Origin: an uncultured Eubacterium sp.
GTDB taxonomy: Bacteria; Bacillota; Clostridia; Lachnospirales; Lachnospiraceae
Direction of reading: 5' to 3'
Assembly: GCA_910584345.1 (NCBI GenBank)
Contig: CAJTZX010000010.1
Span: 1 to 64,000 of the forward strand
DNA: 64,000 bases
The position numbers and the translations under genes are program-made. Below, in pieces: positions 16,134-27,057 of the stretch (positions are counted from its first letter, which is position 1; each line of letters opens with the position of its first letter). The notes below the pieces were generated by a model. That model ran no database searches, was not told the DNA's origin, and saw only the letters and a list, made by a program, of their open reading frames with translations.

Positions 16134-17159
16134 TTATAACAATTCCCCACAATATTCCTGATAGACGGCAAAAAAACTGTCTGTATTTAATTCATCCAGG
16201 CGCTCCGCCCGCAGGCTGTTCCATGTATCCTGATACATTTTTTTTGCGATTGTCCTGCTGTATGCATCATATACATCTCCAAAAGCTTCCTTCTCTCTTT
16301 TTTGTACAATCTTGATTTTATTTGCATCCGTTAATTCTTCATTGAATTTATTCACACAATAAATAAAATAATAGCCATCGTCCGTTTTTATGCTGCTGGT
16401 AGCGGTCCCATTATCCAGTGCAAATGCTGCTTTTTCAACTTCTTGCGGAAGCTCCCCTCTGCCAAACTGTATCTTTACTTCTTCTGCCTCATTATAAGAA
16501 CTGGCAAGCGTAGAAAAGTCGCCGCCTGACGCAAGCGCTTTTTTTATCTCTCTGGCTTTTTTAGAATCCGATACAACGATCTGCATCGCATCCATAATGC
16601 GCGCCTCATCATCGCTCACTTCACTGTTCACTCCAACTGTCAGTGATTTATAAAGCTTTTGCGCCAAAGCATAGTCTTCATATAATTTTTTTATATCTGC
16701 TTCACTCACTTCCAGATAAGCCAATTCTTGTTCGTTCAAAGACTCGTAGTAAGCTTTGGCCGCTTTTTCTACACTTGCAAGCTCCTCTTCTTCCAATGCG
16801 ATATCTCTGCTTTTTGCCAAAGAATCCATACTTAGAATTTTCGTCATCTGTGCAACTGTCAGATTTTTAATATACTCCTCCAACAGTCCTTCCTGAGCTT
16901 CCTGCTGCCACAAATCCACGCCGGCTACAGTTCCATACAAGTTTTGATAGTTCACAAGATACACTTTTGCCTCAGATAAAGAATAACTCTGTCCATCTAC
17001 TTTTAGTACCGGCTTAGACATCATCTGCGTAACATGGAGCGGATCCCCTTTTCCACAGCCTGTACACAGACAAGATAAAAGCATGCCAGCACATAACACG
17101 GCAGCCGTTTTCTTTTTGTGCTTATTTGTTTCATGTTTTCTTTTTATACTACTGACCAT
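16134..17159 (-). CDS. PrsA/SurA-like peptidyl-prolyl isomerase lipoprotein
   Basis: 341 aa. Lipoprotein signal with LCTGC (lipidated Cys35). Residues about 50-175 are the helical SurA-N-like chaperone region. Residues about 190-280 match a PpiC-type rotamase (MDAMQIVVSD, GGDFSTLASSYNEA, FGRGELPQEVEKAAFALDNG, DDGYYFIYCVNKF). The role is to help secreted proteins fold at the outer face of the membrane. It starts 3 bp after the 87-aa gene, so the two are translationally close. Confidence 0.85.
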   Translation of the reverse strand: MVSSIKRKHETNKHKKKTAAVLCAGMLLSCLCTGCGKGDPLHVTQMMSKPVLKVDGQSYSLSEAKVYLVNYQNLYGTVAGVDLWQQEAQEGLLEEYIKNLTVAQMTKILSMDSLAKSRDIALEEEELASVEKAAKAYYESLNEQELAYLEVSEADIKKLYEDYALAQKLYKSLTVGVNSEVSDDEARIMDAMQIVVSDSKKAREIKKALASGGDFSTLASSYNEAEEVKIQFGRGELPQEVEKAAFALDNGTATSSIKTDDGYYFIYCVNKFNEELTDANKIKIVQKREKEAFGDVYDAYSRTIAKKMYQDTWNSLRAERLDELNTDSFFAVYQEYCGELL

Positions 17160-17162
17160 ATA

Positions 17163-17426
17163 CTAAACCTCAACAACCAGATATCTTCCGTCCGGAAGCG
17201 AAAATACTTCGCTGGCCTCCTCAATCTCTTTCAGACTCATATCGGCAACATCTGCACCACTCTCATCCAGATAATCTTTTACTTCCTGCAGGCTCTCACA
17301 GACAACTGCCAGACAGTCTTCTAAAAATTCTTCTGCTTCCTCCTGCGTAGAAGCTACCTCCTCCCGGAACAGCTGTGTCTGATGCTTCAAAAAATAGTTC
17401 AGACATATTTCATCAAATTGATTCAT
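17163..17426 (-). CDS. Small acidic conserved protein (87 aa)
   Basis: Strongly acidic, helical (FLEDCLAVVCESLQEVKDYLDE) and ending in a short strand (VFSLPDGRYLVVEV). No signal or membrane segment. It lies between maf and the PrsA-like gene with 55-bp and 3-bp gaps, so it is in the same transcription unit. I do not recognise the family. Confidence 0.7.
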   Translation of the reverse strand: MNQFDEICLNYFLKHQTQLFREEVASTQEEAEEFLEDCLAVVCESLQEVKDYLDESGADVADMSLKEIEEASEVFSLPDGRYLVVEV

Positions 17427-17481
17427 CTTTTGCTCTGCCTCCTTTTTTCTGATTCGATATTTTTATCATAGTAGATATTGC

Positions 17482-18096
17482 TCAAAAAGGCAATGCAATT
17501 TCTTCGATTTTCTTCAAAACCTGGTAAAGCTTTGCCACCGGCAGTCCGACCACATTTGCATAATCCCCTTTTACTTCCTGTACAAAACGCGCTCCCATGC
17601 CCTGAATGCCATAACTGCCTGCCTTATCCATCGGTTCCTTGCTGCGCACATAAGCTTTGATCTCTGTATCCGTCATCGGATAAAACCGAACATGCGTGCA
17701 TTCTGCAAATTCAATACACTGATGTTCCCCATGCAGCATCAGGCGTATTGCAACTCCTGTATACACCTGATGAACCGATCCGGAAAGCATGCGAAGCATC
17801 TCTGTCGCATGGGATGCATTTTGGGGTTTTCCCAAAATCTGATCCTGATATACGACAACCGTGTCTGCGCCAAGAACTAAATAGTCCGTGCATCCGGCTG
17901 CTGTTTCTTTGTAATTGCCAAATTCAGCTTCTTCCACTTCTGCTGCTTTTTGGGCGGCAAGCTGCTGTACAATGTCGAATGGCTTGCGTTTTGTAAATCT
18001 TTCATTTCCTTTTGCAGGAATCACTTCAAATTCCGGAAAAATCTTAGCAAGCAGCTCTTTCCTCCTTGGGGATGCTGATGCCAGTATCACACGCAT
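17482..18096 (-). CDS. maf: Maf-family nucleoside triphosphate pyrophosphatase
   Basis: 204 aa. Starts MRVILASASPRRKELL, the family hallmark. LVLGADTVVVYQDQILGKP carries the catalytic Asp, and the MDKAGSYGIQGMGARFVQ segment is typical. Family enzymes hydrolyse dTTP/UTP or modified nucleotides (house-cleaning) and are linked to septum inhibition. An insertion around residues 65-72 is slightly longer than usual. It is 48 bp downstream of addA on the same strand. Confidence 0.93.
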   Translation of the reverse strand: MRVILASASPRRKELLAKIFPEFEVIPAKGNERFTKRKPFDIVQQLAAQKAAEVEEAEFGNYKETAAGCTDYLVLGADTVVVYQDQILGKPQNASHATEMLRMLSGSVHQVYTGVAIRLMLHGEHQCIEFAECTHVRFYPMTDTEIKAYVRSKEPMDKAGSYGIQGMGARFVQEVKGDYANVVGLPVAKLYQVLKKIEEIALPF

Positions 18097-18144
18097 AATT
18101 TTCTCCTTTCCTGATAATGTCCGCCATGTATAAGCAGGACTCTC

Positions 18145-21100
18145 CTACACTCTCACTACTTCCTGCAGTGAAAATGAATAAATTAATTTTTCTTTTATCT
18201 TTTTCCCTGTAGCCTTCTGCAGTGCTTTTGCATACAGATCCAGCTGTACCTGATAGCGTTCTTTCAGCTGTTCTTTTGCGCACACCCGATCTGTCTTATA
18301 ATCCAAAAGGACAAGCATATCATCTTCTATCCAGTAAACATCAACAATCCCCTGAATCAAAACCAGCTCTGCGCTGGCTCCTTCATAGACTTCAGATGCA
18401 GGTATCCCCATTACAAACGGCTGTTCTTTATACAATTCTCCGCTCTGCTGTGCCCGTGCCATCCTCTGTGCCAACGGGTTTTCTAAAAACCTGCCAATCA
18501 TCCGTACACTGACCAGTTCTTTCATATCTTGTGTAATCCGCTGTTTCCTAAGCATTTCTTCTATTTGACTGCGAATATCCTCTATGTGATCTTTACTCTT
18601 GATATTCCTTACAAAATCAACTTCTTCCATTACTTTATGAACAGCGCTTCCCCGCATTGCTCCTTTGCTTTCCTGTTCTATTTCTGTGCGCATAAATGCA
18701 GGAACGACGCTTTCCTGCTCTTTTGCAAACCACTCTTCCTGTGGCGGTGCATCTTCTTCCAAAACAATACTCTGCCGCCGCTTTAGTTCCGTAACAGATA
18801 TTTTTGTCTTTAAATCCATATCTGATGCAAACGGATACTTCCATGACAGTGTTTGATCTAATTGCCTGTACAAATCCGGATCTGCCGTTTTATACAGATT
18901 TTCCACCTGTATCTGCTCCAGCCTTTCTACCGCTGTCTCCACAGCTTCCAAAAGCATAAGCTCTTCTGTATGATACGTACGTATCTCACATACATCTTTG
19001 CAGGATGATACACATGGAAATACCCAGTCCAAATAAGAAGATGCCTGATATCTCGTTAAATAATTCATACACAGATCCGCTGACAGTCCTGTCTGCGGCA
19101 GCTCTCCTTTTACGGTACCTGTCATCAGCAGCTTTTCTTTTGCCCTTGTCAACGCTACATACAGTACGCGAAGCTCCTCCCCTTGATTTTCAATGCTAAT
19201 TTCATTTTCTAATATTTTCTTGATAAATCCAGGTTTTCGTATTCTTTTTTCTGTATCTATATAATCCAGTCCGATGCCGTATTCCGGATGCAGAATCATC
19301 CTGCTGCGAATATCCTGTTTGTTAAACTGCTTGCCCATACCGCTTACAAATACAATTGGAAACTCCAGCCCTTTGCTTTTATGAATGCTCATAATTCGCA
19401 CTACATCTTCGTTTTCACTTGTTATATCCGCCTCGCCAAAATCTATTTCATATTTTTTTAATTTTTCAATATAACGCACGAAATGAAACAACCCTTTGTA
19501 ACTTGTCTTTTCATAGGCAATCGCTTTTTCCAACAGCATATCTACATTCGCCCGCCTCTGTTCTCCGGCAGGCATTGCCTGAATATAAGACGCATATCCG
19601 GTTTCCTGTAAAACTGTCTGTATCAGTTTATGGATAGGCGTATAAGGTGTGAGACGGCGCAGCTTTTCATACATGTCTAAAAAGGCAGACGCTTTTCGAT
19701 ACAGCGGATCTTCGCAACTACGTTCACATTCGCCATAATGTACAAAATCTTCTAATGCCAAAAAATAAAAATGCTCTTTACTGGCAGCTCTGATACGTGC
19801 CAGCTCTTCCCCGTTCATACCGCCGATTGGCGATGCCAGTACGGCAGCGGCAGGAATATCCTGCAGCGGATTATCCAGTATGGCAAGCATACTCAAAATC
19901 GTCTGTATCTCTACCGTACCAAAATATCCGGTCTTAGAAGCTGTATGTGCCGGAATACCCGCATCTGTGAACACTTTTAAAAATGTATCCGTCCATCCGC
20001 TCATACTGCGCAGCAAAATGACAATATCCTTATAACATGCCTTGCGAAGCTGTCCACTCTCCCGGTCTGTCACAAGCTGAGTCTCCAGCAGCTCGCGGAT
20101 ACGTGCCGCAACCATACGTGCTTCAAGCTCCTGCCAGCTGTTTATCTGCGCCTGTGCCAGCTCTTCTTCGAAAGCCTGTGCCAATAACAGTTCACTTTGA
20201 AACATCTTTTCCTGTTCCGGTTGCGGGTACGTGGCTCCTGCATACAGCGCAGCCTGTTTATCATATTCCACATTTCCAATATCTTCATGCATGATCTGAA
20301 AGAAAATGGTATTGACCGCTTCTACAACTTCCATCCGGCTGCGAAAATTTTTATGCAGGTCTATTTTCTGCCTGCTGCTTTCCTCACTTGTATACGTCTT
20401 ATATTTTTCTATAAACAACTCCGGTCTTGCCAGACGAAAGCGGTAAATACTCTGCTTCACATCCCCAACCATAAAAATATTGTTTTCACCGGTCTCTTCG
20501 CGGGACACCGCTTTTAAAATCGTTTCCTGCACATAGTTGCTGTCCTGGTATTCGTCAATCATGATCTCTTCATAAACTTCCCTCAGTTCTTGCGCAGCTG
20601 CCGTCGGCATTCTCGTCTCGCCATCTATAAGAATACGCAGCGCAAAATGCTCAATATCTGAAAAATCAAGCAGGTTCCGTTCTTCTTTTTTTTCCTGATA
20701 CGCTTTTGTAAACAGTAGTGTCAGCTGTACCAACGCCTCCACATCCGGCAAAATTTTTTGAATATCTTCGATCATATCCGGCAAATCCTGATAAAAATAA
20801 GATTCCCGCATTTTGGTAAGCGTATCTTTCATTTTTTTCCGAATGTTTTTTACCTGTTCCTGTTTTTCTTTACTGCCCTCATACTTACGGTTTACCCCCA
20901 GCTTTGTAAACGCAAATCCCAAGATCAGCCTTCCATATTGTTCAAAGCTGCTGCAGGCGCACAGCTGTTCCAACTGACACAAATCATCCTCTACGGCAGC
21001 CAGATACATCTGCGGCCCGTCCGGCTGTAAACACAACTCCTTTGCATCCTCCATCTGCCTCTTTAAATCTGCCATCATAAACCCAAGATACCGTACAAGC

Positions 21101-21741
21101 CCCTGCATCCATCCCTGTTCATTCAGTTTGTCCGATAAACAGTAGCCTTGCGGCAGCGACGAAAGCCATTCTTCCGGCCATGGATAGCTCTGTGAAAAAT
21201 CATACAGCCGCATCATAAACTCCACAAGCGCCGCATCACTTTTTGCTGTGGCATAACGGTCTGCCAGACGCAAAAAACCTTCGGACTTTTGCTGATAACA
21301 CTGTTCCATCACTTCCTGCGCCACATCTGCTTTTAATAACTGCAGCTCGCCCGGATCTGCAATCCGAAAAGACGGTTCCAAATCAATGGTTTGAAAATAA
21401 TTACGTACGACATACAGACAAAAGCTGTCAATCGTTGTAATCTGCGCATTATGCACAAGTGTCGCCTGCCGCTGCAGCCTGCTGCTTTCCGGATCCGCTT
21501 CCAGCCTCTTTTCAATCGCCTGACTGACACGCTCCCGCATTTCAGCAGCGGCCGCTTTTGTAAAGGTTACGATTAACATCCGGTCAATATCCACCGGATG
21601 TTTTGCATCCAGCACCTTTTGCACAATACGCTCCACTAACACTGCCGTTTTACCGGAACCTGCCGCTGCTGAAACGAGCAAGTTACGATCACGCAATGCA
21701 ATGACCTGCTGCTGCTGTTTCGTCCATGTCACACCCATCAC
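18145..21741 (-). CDS. addA: ATP-dependent helicase/nuclease subunit A
   Basis: 1198 aa. AddA drives 3'-5' unwinding in AddAB, the Firmicute RecBCD equivalent for double-strand-break repair. Seen: Walker A SAAAGSGKTAVLVERI, LIVTFTKAAAAEMRERV, Walker B region IMIDEYQDSN, GDVKQSIYRFRLA, IMSIHKSKGLEFPIVF and VALTRAKEKLLM, which are UvrD/SF1 motifs in order. The C-terminal RecB nuclease has LVLIQGIVDVYW and LLDYKTDR. Its ATG overlaps the addB stop by 4 bp (21738-21741), indicating coupling. Length is normal for the family. Confidence 0.97.
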   Translation of the reverse strand: MMGVTWTKQQQQVIALRDRNLLVSAAAGSGKTAVLVERIVQKVLDAKHPVDIDRMLIVTFTKAAAAEMRERVSQAIEKRLEADPESSRLQRQATLVHNAQITTIDSFCLYVVRNYFQTIDLEPSFRIADPGELQLLKADVAQEVMEQCYQQKSEGFLRLADRYATAKSDAALVEFMMRLYDFSQSYPWPEEWLSSLPQGYCLSDKLNEQGWMQGLVRYLGFMMADLKRQMEDAKELCLQPDGPQMYLAAVEDDLCQLEQLCACSSFEQYGRLILGFAFTKLGVNRKYEGSKEKQEQVKNIRKKMKDTLTKMRESYFYQDLPDMIEDIQKILPDVEALVQLTLLFTKAYQEKKEERNLLDFSDIEHFALRILIDGETRMPTAAAQELREVYEEIMIDEYQDSNYVQETILKAVSREETGENNIFMVGDVKQSIYRFRLARPELFIEKYKTYTSEESSRQKIDLHKNFRSRMEVVEAVNTIFFQIMHEDIGNVEYDKQAALYAGATYPQPEQEKMFQSELLLAQAFEEELAQAQINSWQELEARMVAARIRELLETQLVTDRESGQLRKACYKDIVILLRSMSGWTDTFLKVFTDAGIPAHTASKTGYFGTVEIQTILSMLAILDNPLQDIPAAAVLASPIGGMNGEELARIRAASKEHFYFLALEDFVHYGECERSCEDPLYRKASAFLDMYEKLRRLTPYTPIHKLIQTVLQETGYASYIQAMPAGEQRRANVDMLLEKAIAYEKTSYKGLFHFVRYIEKLKKYEIDFGEADITSENEDVVRIMSIHKSKGLEFPIVFVSGMGKQFNKQDIRSRMILHPEYGIGLDYIDTEKRIRKPGFIKKILENEISIENQGEELRVLYVALTRAKEKLLMTGTVKGELPQTGLSADLCMNYLTRYQASSYLDWVFPCVSSCKDVCEIRTYHTEELMLLEAVETAVERLEQIQVENLYKTADPDLYRQLDQTLSWKYPFASDMDLKTKISVTELKRRQSIVLEEDAPPQEEWFAKEQESVVPAFMRTEIEQESKGAMRGSAVHKVMEEVDFVRNIKSKDHIEDIRSQIEEMLRKQRITQDMKELVSVRMIGRFLENPLAQRMARAQQSGELYKEQPFVMGIPASEVYEGASAELVLIQGIVDVYWIEDDMLVLLDYKTDRVCAKEQLKERYQVQLDLYAKALQKATGKKIKEKLIYSFSLQEVVRV

Positions 21742-24700
21742 TTTTCTGCCTGCCCTTCTTCCATTTGTTTTATCACCTCTGATGCCTGATCGAATTTTTT
21801 TAACCTGCGGTAATCAAATCCATCGATCCTTTCATCAAATCCGCACACGCTTCGATACGGACAATACCCGCATGACGTGCGGTCTCCAAGCTCATACGGA
21901 TTGACCGCTATCTCTCCACGCATCATGCGCACTCCGAGTTCCATAATCTTACGATTCACATAATCAGAAATCACACCAAACTGCTTGTGTGTCGCGGCTT
22001 TCGAATTTTTACGCAGTGTTCCATCCTTATTTTCCGTCACCGGCAAGATATTGGAAGACGACTGCATCGTATGATCCATCGCATGATAAACTTCCGGGTC
22101 TGCATTCACATACCCATCCAGCTTTAACTTTGCAAAGATCTGCTCCCGTATCTCTTCTTCAGACTGCTCTTGTTCCATATCCAACAGCGGGTCATCAATA
22201 TGATAATAAAAAATTCCTGCCGGTTTCACTTCTTTGTTCGGATGCTTCTTACGCATCAGCTCCATAGCAGCGTTCAAATATACGACCAGCTGCAGCTGCA
22301 GACCATGATACAGTGATAACAGCTGAAAACTTGTATTTCCGGATTTATAGTCTATCACTCTTACATAGACCTCTTTTTCCTTCTCCCAAATATCCATACG
22401 ATCGATTCTTCCCCTAAGGCGCATCTTTTCTTCTTCACTGAGCTTAAAATGAATGGCGTCAAGCTCATTCACATACTGAAACGTTACTTCATAATTCTCA
22501 GGTATAAAGCTGCCGCTTCGTATCTGCCGGCCAAGCACATCCACGGTACGGTTCAGCACTTTTTCCATTCGGCGTACAAGATAAACATTACGTTCCCCTT
22601 CTGCCAAAGCAGTATTGCGGCAAGCTGCAATCGCCTGGTCGATTGCTTCTTTCGCATACTGTTTCTGATGCTCCATCGTCATACGAAACCAATCGTCCCC
22701 GGCTTCCTGCATCCGCCTTGCAAAACGCTCCAACGCATCATGTAAAATGCTTCCAAAATCTACCGGTTCAAATTCATTGAGCTGCCGCTTTGCCAGCTTT
22801 AGGCCATACTGCAAAAAATGTGCAAACGCGCATCCTGCAAACCGTTCCAGCCTCGTAACCGAATGTTCTAAAACTGTCCCATAAAGCTGGCGACAGATTT
22901 GTGCACTTAGCTGCGTATCTTTGTGGACAAAAAAAGCTGCCTTTATATACTTTGGTACAACATCCGCCCACCGCTCCTGCTGCATATACCAGGCATACAA
23001 TGCTTTCCATTCTCTGGAAGCTTCCTTGTGTTTCGCCTGCGCCAGCCCGCTTAAAAAATACTGCATACTGCTTTCCGGTGTCGCCGCCATATCTTCTTTT
23101 GGCGTTAAGAGCATAAGCTTTGGAAACATTTTTAAGATTGCTCCGATCAAATAAGATCGGCGTCTCGTATCCCCATCCTGTCCTGCCTGGGAACAGGTAA
23201 GATATAGACGGTCTGACGGTTTTGTCAAATTCAGATACAAATAAAATTTTTGAATAAACGCTTTTTCTCTGGCCGTAGGCGCAAGCGTCAGATCATAGCT
23301 TGTCAGCTTTTCCCGCTCGAACTGTGAAAGTATTCCGCTGTCAGTCTCATTTTTCGGTATAATTCCGTCGTTTACCCCAATAAAAAACAGTATTTTTATA
23401 TGCTCCAAACGCGTTCTTTCAATATCGCCAAACAGCACCCGGTCAAATCCTGGAGGAATAATACCTACTTTAGAAGCCTCAAACCCGGCATCTAAAATCT
23501 GTGCAAACTCTTTTCCAGACACCAGCTCCTCTCCCAGCAGCTTTACCATCTGGTCAAACAGCTCCATCACAATGCCATATATCTGCTCATTCTCCTTTGC
23601 CTGCGCCAGCATTCCTTCTGCCTCAAACTGCTCCTTTTGCATTGCTACCTGCTCCTGCATATGCAGCCGGACAAGCAGTTCATACAACGCCACTGTCATC
23701 TCCCGCACAGTCACGCCTTTTTGATGAAATGTTTCATGGAATGGTAAAAAGCAGTCCAAAAACGCTTCTCTTGCTTCATTTAGTTCCTCCAGTTCAGCCT
23801 CTTCCAGCCATGCAGCCGGACGCACCCAGCTTTTTTTCCAACGGTTCCAGCCCCGGATTCCAAATGCCAGCAAATAATTTTCGAGCAGATCCATGATATC
23901 CGTGTCTATCCCGCTTAACCCGCTTTTTAAAAACCGCATCACGCTCTCATACGAATAATCTGACGTCTCCATCTCCAAAACCGCACGAACAAGCTCTATC
24001 ATCGGATGAAACATAATATTTTTTTTCTGATCGACAAATATCGGTATGCCGTAAAGCTCAAAAATTTCCTCCGCATAGTTAGCATAAGACGGCACATCTC
24101 CGGTTACAACCGCAATATCAATATAACGGTACTGCTCCTGCGACACGAGTTTTCGAATCTCTCCTGCCACAAACCGAAGTTCATTTTTCGGCTGAAACAG
24201 ACTGCAGATTTGAATCTCCTGCTGCTCTTTCTCATATTTTGCGGGACATTTACGAAACAAATTCTGTTCCAGATGAAAAATGGCAGGGGCATTTTGATAT
24301 CGCCTGCTGCGCCCATGTCCCAGCATGACCGGTTCCAGCAATTCTACCCCATGGCATTTTGCAAGCTCACATAACGAATACACCGTTTTTTTACTCAGAT
24401 AAAACAAATCCTGGATGTCCGGTTTCCCATACAAAGGCTCCCGCATATCCATTGTCACCGCAACCTGCACACTCTCTGCCAGTACGAGCAATTCCTCCAA
24501 AAACTCATTCTGTACCGGCGTAAATCCAGTATAGCCATCCAAAACAACAACACTGCCCCGCAACATCTGTGACTGAGGAGCTGCCTTCGTCAGCAAATTG
24601 ATGATCTCATCCGCTGTCACATACCGTCCTTCTAAAAACTCCAAATATCCGCGATACAACGTCACAATATCATTTAACTTGTGCCAAAGTACGTGTTTTT

Positions 24701-25142
24701 GCTCCAGAGCATCCCTCACCTGCTCTAATTCATCTAACGAAACATGATACTGCGTCAGTTCTGAAATCAGCGATTTCATCTCACTGACATAACCGATCTT
24801 TCGCATATTCCCGCTCAGCAAGTGAAGCTGTTGTTCTTTTGCGGATGCCACATTGCGCAGCACCAGATTCTTTCCCGTTTCTTCCAATACAACAAAATCC
24901 ATCATGCCCAGATCGTCAAATACCCGGTAAGCAAGCCTTTGAAAACTCAGCACGTCAATGTTTAAAATCGCATGTGCCGGATGCCTGTCTACAAATTCTT
25001 TCTGTGTCTGCATCGTAAATTGTTCCGGTACTAAAAATAAAAAATCTTTCTTCGGATACTTCTGCGCCTGTTCCAGAACATGCTCATAAAGCCAGGCAGA
25101 CTTTCCACTGCCGGAATTTCCAAAAATAAATTGCAGCGACAT
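21738..25142 (-). CDS. addB: ATP-dependent helicase/nuclease subunit B
   Basis: 1134 aa. Partner of AddA; the inactivated helicase half recognises Chi and its nuclease cuts one strand. N-terminal P-loop FGNSGSGKSAWLYE. The C-terminal nuclease has VRVIDYKSGNTSFQL, and the four-Cys iron-sulfur staple is visible as FAGCAFAHFLQYG earlier and CGYCPYRSVCGF at the end. First gene of an addB-addA-maf-87aa-prsA-like run. The preceding gap (25143-25289) shows nothing clear beyond a promoter-sized AT-rich stretch. Confidence 0.97.
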   Translation of the reverse strand: MSLQFIFGNSGSGKSAWLYEHVLEQAQKYPKKDFLFLVPEQFTMQTQKEFVDRHPAHAILNIDVLSFQRLAYRVFDDLGMMDFVVLEETGKNLVLRNVASAKEQQLHLLSGNMRKIGYVSEMKSLISELTQYHVSLDELEQVRDALEQKHVLWHKLNDIVTLYRGYLEFLEGRYVTADEIINLLTKAAPQSQMLRGSVVVLDGYTGFTPVQNEFLEELLVLAESVQVAVTMDMREPLYGKPDIQDLFYLSKKTVYSLCELAKCHGVELLEPVMLGHGRSRRYQNAPAIFHLEQNLFRKCPAKYEKEQQEIQICSLFQPKNELRFVAGEIRKLVSQEQYRYIDIAVVTGDVPSYANYAEEIFELYGIPIFVDQKKNIMFHPMIELVRAVLEMETSDYSYESVMRFLKSGLSGIDTDIMDLLENYLLAFGIRGWNRWKKSWVRPAAWLEEAELEELNEAREAFLDCFLPFHETFHQKGVTVREMTVALYELLVRLHMQEQVAMQKEQFEAEGMLAQAKENEQIYGIVMELFDQMVKLLGEELVSGKEFAQILDAGFEASKVGIIPPGFDRVLFGDIERTRLEHIKILFFIGVNDGIIPKNETDSGILSQFEREKLTSYDLTLAPTAREKAFIQKFYLYLNLTKPSDRLYLTCSQAGQDGDTRRRSYLIGAILKMFPKLMLLTPKEDMAATPESSMQYFLSGLAQAKHKEASREWKALYAWYMQQERWADVVPKYIKAAFFVHKDTQLSAQICRQLYGTVLEHSVTRLERFAGCAFAHFLQYGLKLAKRQLNEFEPVDFGSILHDALERFARRMQEAGDDWFRMTMEHQKQYAKEAIDQAIAACRNTALAEGERNVYLVRRMEKVLNRTVDVLGRQIRSGSFIPENYEVTFQYVNELDAIHFKLSEEEKMRLRGRIDRMDIWEKEKEVYVRVIDYKSGNTSFQLLSLYHGLQLQLVVYLNAAMELMRKKHPNKEVKPAGIFYYHIDDPLLDMEQEQSEEEIREQIFAKLKLDGYVNADPEVYHAMDHTMQSSSNILPVTENKDGTLRKNSKAATHKQFGVISDYVNRKIMELGVRMMRGEIAVNPYELGDRTSCGYCPYRSVCGFDERIDGFDYRRLKKFDQASEVIKQMEEGQAEK

Positions 25143-25289
25143 TATTTGCTCCTTTTCTATATAAATAGTAATGATTGATACTTATCAGCAAGAAAGCGCT
25201 CCAAAATCCATTTACTTTTGAAGCGCATCCCCTATCCTTTGTCATCCGTCGATTAGCTTACCGCTAAACACCTATTCCGCTGTCACCCT

Positions 25290-27029
25290 CTACAGTTTGG
25301 TAAAAATCTCTGTCTCGTGTTTTAGCTTCGTAGCGATTCCTTTATTTTCACTCATCTGCACATTAATATTGTCCATATCGGCCACAAGCACCTGCATATT
25401 TTCAGCCGTACCGCTTACGCCGCTTACACCTTCATCTATTGCAACGCTAATTGTATGAATCGAATCTGCAATCTCAGCTACTGATATTTTCAGCGTATCT
25501 GTTTTTACATCAAATTCCTGCATGACTTCTTCTATATAAGTGGCATTTTGTTTATATTCATCCCCTGCGGCTACAAATGCTTCAAATTCAGGAAGAATTG
25601 ACTCATTCATATAAGTGACAAGACTTCTTGCATGTTCTGCCAGATTACGTACTGCCTCTGTCACAATGACATTAATACGCTGAATATTATTTGCGGATTC
25701 TCTCGTTGCCGCCGCCAGCTGACTAATCTCTGCTGCAACTACAGCAAACCCTTTTCCCGCTTCACCTGCTCTGGCAGCTTCTATCGAAGCGTTTAACGCC
25801 AGCAGATTTGTCTGACTTGCTACATTTAAAATATCACTCGTTAATGTATTGACCTGATCTACACTTTTGCTATTCTCAATGGCCTGATTTAACACTGCTA
25901 ATATTTCACTGATCTTTACACTCGTCGTCTCCATATTGCTGCGCGCCTTACCCGCCATTGTCTCGGCATGTCCTTTCATCTTCTTGGAATAATCGTTGAT
26001 CTCACTCGTACGTTCTGCAATGCTGATGACTTCTTCATTCACAGACTCTGCATTTTCACTGATCGTCTGCGCATTGTTGGATACTGCTTCCATCGTGGCA
26101 GATAATTCTTCGGTCAGCGCTGACATTTCAGAAACGCTATTATTCGAAGTCGTTACATTATCCATAACCTCTGATACAACCGCATCCATTTTCTGTGAAT
26201 TGTCTGTAATAATTCGGAAAATATTTTGCAATTTTTCCAAAAAGATATTGATTCCGTCTGAAAGAGCTGCAATTTCATCATTTGACAGAATACTGACACG
26301 TCTCGTCAAATCTCCCTGCTTATGATCGATTCCCTGGATAATATCTGTCAGCTCATGCTCTGCTTTTACAATCGGGTGAAGTACGTGCCGATTAGAACTA
26401 TATATTGCATATAAAATGGCAAGCAGACTGACGATAATTGTAACGCTGTTTGTAATACGGCTGAACGTATATACATCTGCAAGCTGCGCTCTGGCATCCT
26501 GCGCAGCCTGTTTTGCATTTCCTTCGATGACATTGATATCATTTAAAATTTTCTCTACACATGGCGCAACTTCTGTACTCGCTGCCGTATTTGCCAAAGA
26601 TCTCTGTAAATTAGCGCTGAATGCACATACCCGCCGCAGCGCCAACGTCAGCTCTTCAAACTGCGCTGTCATTTCCTGATAAAACTGCTTATCCCCTTCA
26701 TCTAAATATGTCTCATAATTTTTCAGGCTTTCCGCCAGTACCACTTCATTCTGCTTAATCGTATTGACTGTATCAATCATTTTCGCAGAATTGATTGCCA
26801 CTGCATGTGACAGTCCTAAATTATGTAACTGCTGCACCTGTTCTTTCATAGAGCTTAGTTCGGTAAGGCTTGTCATATAATGATCTGCAATCCGTTCCGC
26901 ATTTTTATTTACCTTTTGGATATTAGACATTGCGGTAACATTTGAAACAATCGCTACGATACCAAGAATCAAGACTGGAAGCATGATACGTACTTTAATG
27001 CTTCCCCGCCTTTTTTGTTTTTTATCCAT
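25290..27029 (-). CDS. Methyl-accepting chemotaxis protein
   Basis: 579 aa. Membrane segment 1 at about residues 12-33 (IMLPVLILGIVAIVSNV), an extracytoplasmic four-helix-bundle sensor (about 35-195), membrane segment 2 (SVTIIVSLLAILYAIY), a HAMP domain (about 215-275) and the MCP signalling hairpin with tip ASQTNLLALNASIEAARAGE. It should bind CheW/CheA. It lies 28 bp downstream of the solute-binding lipoprotein gene and is probably co-transcribed, suggesting that the binding protein presents its ligand to this receptor. No chemotaxis kinase genes are in the window. Confidence 0.93.
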   Translation of the reverse strand: MDKKQKRRGSIKVRIMLPVLILGIVAIVSNVTAMSNIQKVNKNAERIADHYMTSLTELSSMKEQVQQLHNLGLSHAVAINSAKMIDTVNTIKQNEVVLAESLKNYETYLDEGDKQFYQEMTAQFEELTLALRRVCAFSANLQRSLANTAASTEVAPCVEKILNDINVIEGNAKQAAQDARAQLADVYTFSRITNSVTIIVSLLAILYAIYSSNRHVLHPIVKAEHELTDIIQGIDHKQGDLTRRVSILSNDEIAALSDGINIFLEKLQNIFRIITDNSQKMDAVVSEVMDNVTTSNNSVSEMSALTEELSATMEAVSNNAQTISENAESVNEEVISIAERTSEINDYSKKMKGHAETMAGKARSNMETTSVKISEILAVLNQAIENSKSVDQVNTLTSDILNVASQTNLLALNASIEAARAGEAGKGFAVVAAEISQLAAATRESANNIQRINVIVTEAVRNLAEHARSLVTYMNESILPEFEAFVAAGDEYKQNATYIEEVMQEFDVKTDTLKISVAEIADSIHTISVAIDEGVSGVSGTAENMQVLVADMDNINVQMSENKGIATKLKHETEIFTKL

Positions 27030-27057
27030 CTATGCGTTCCTCCTATTCCTGCCCGTT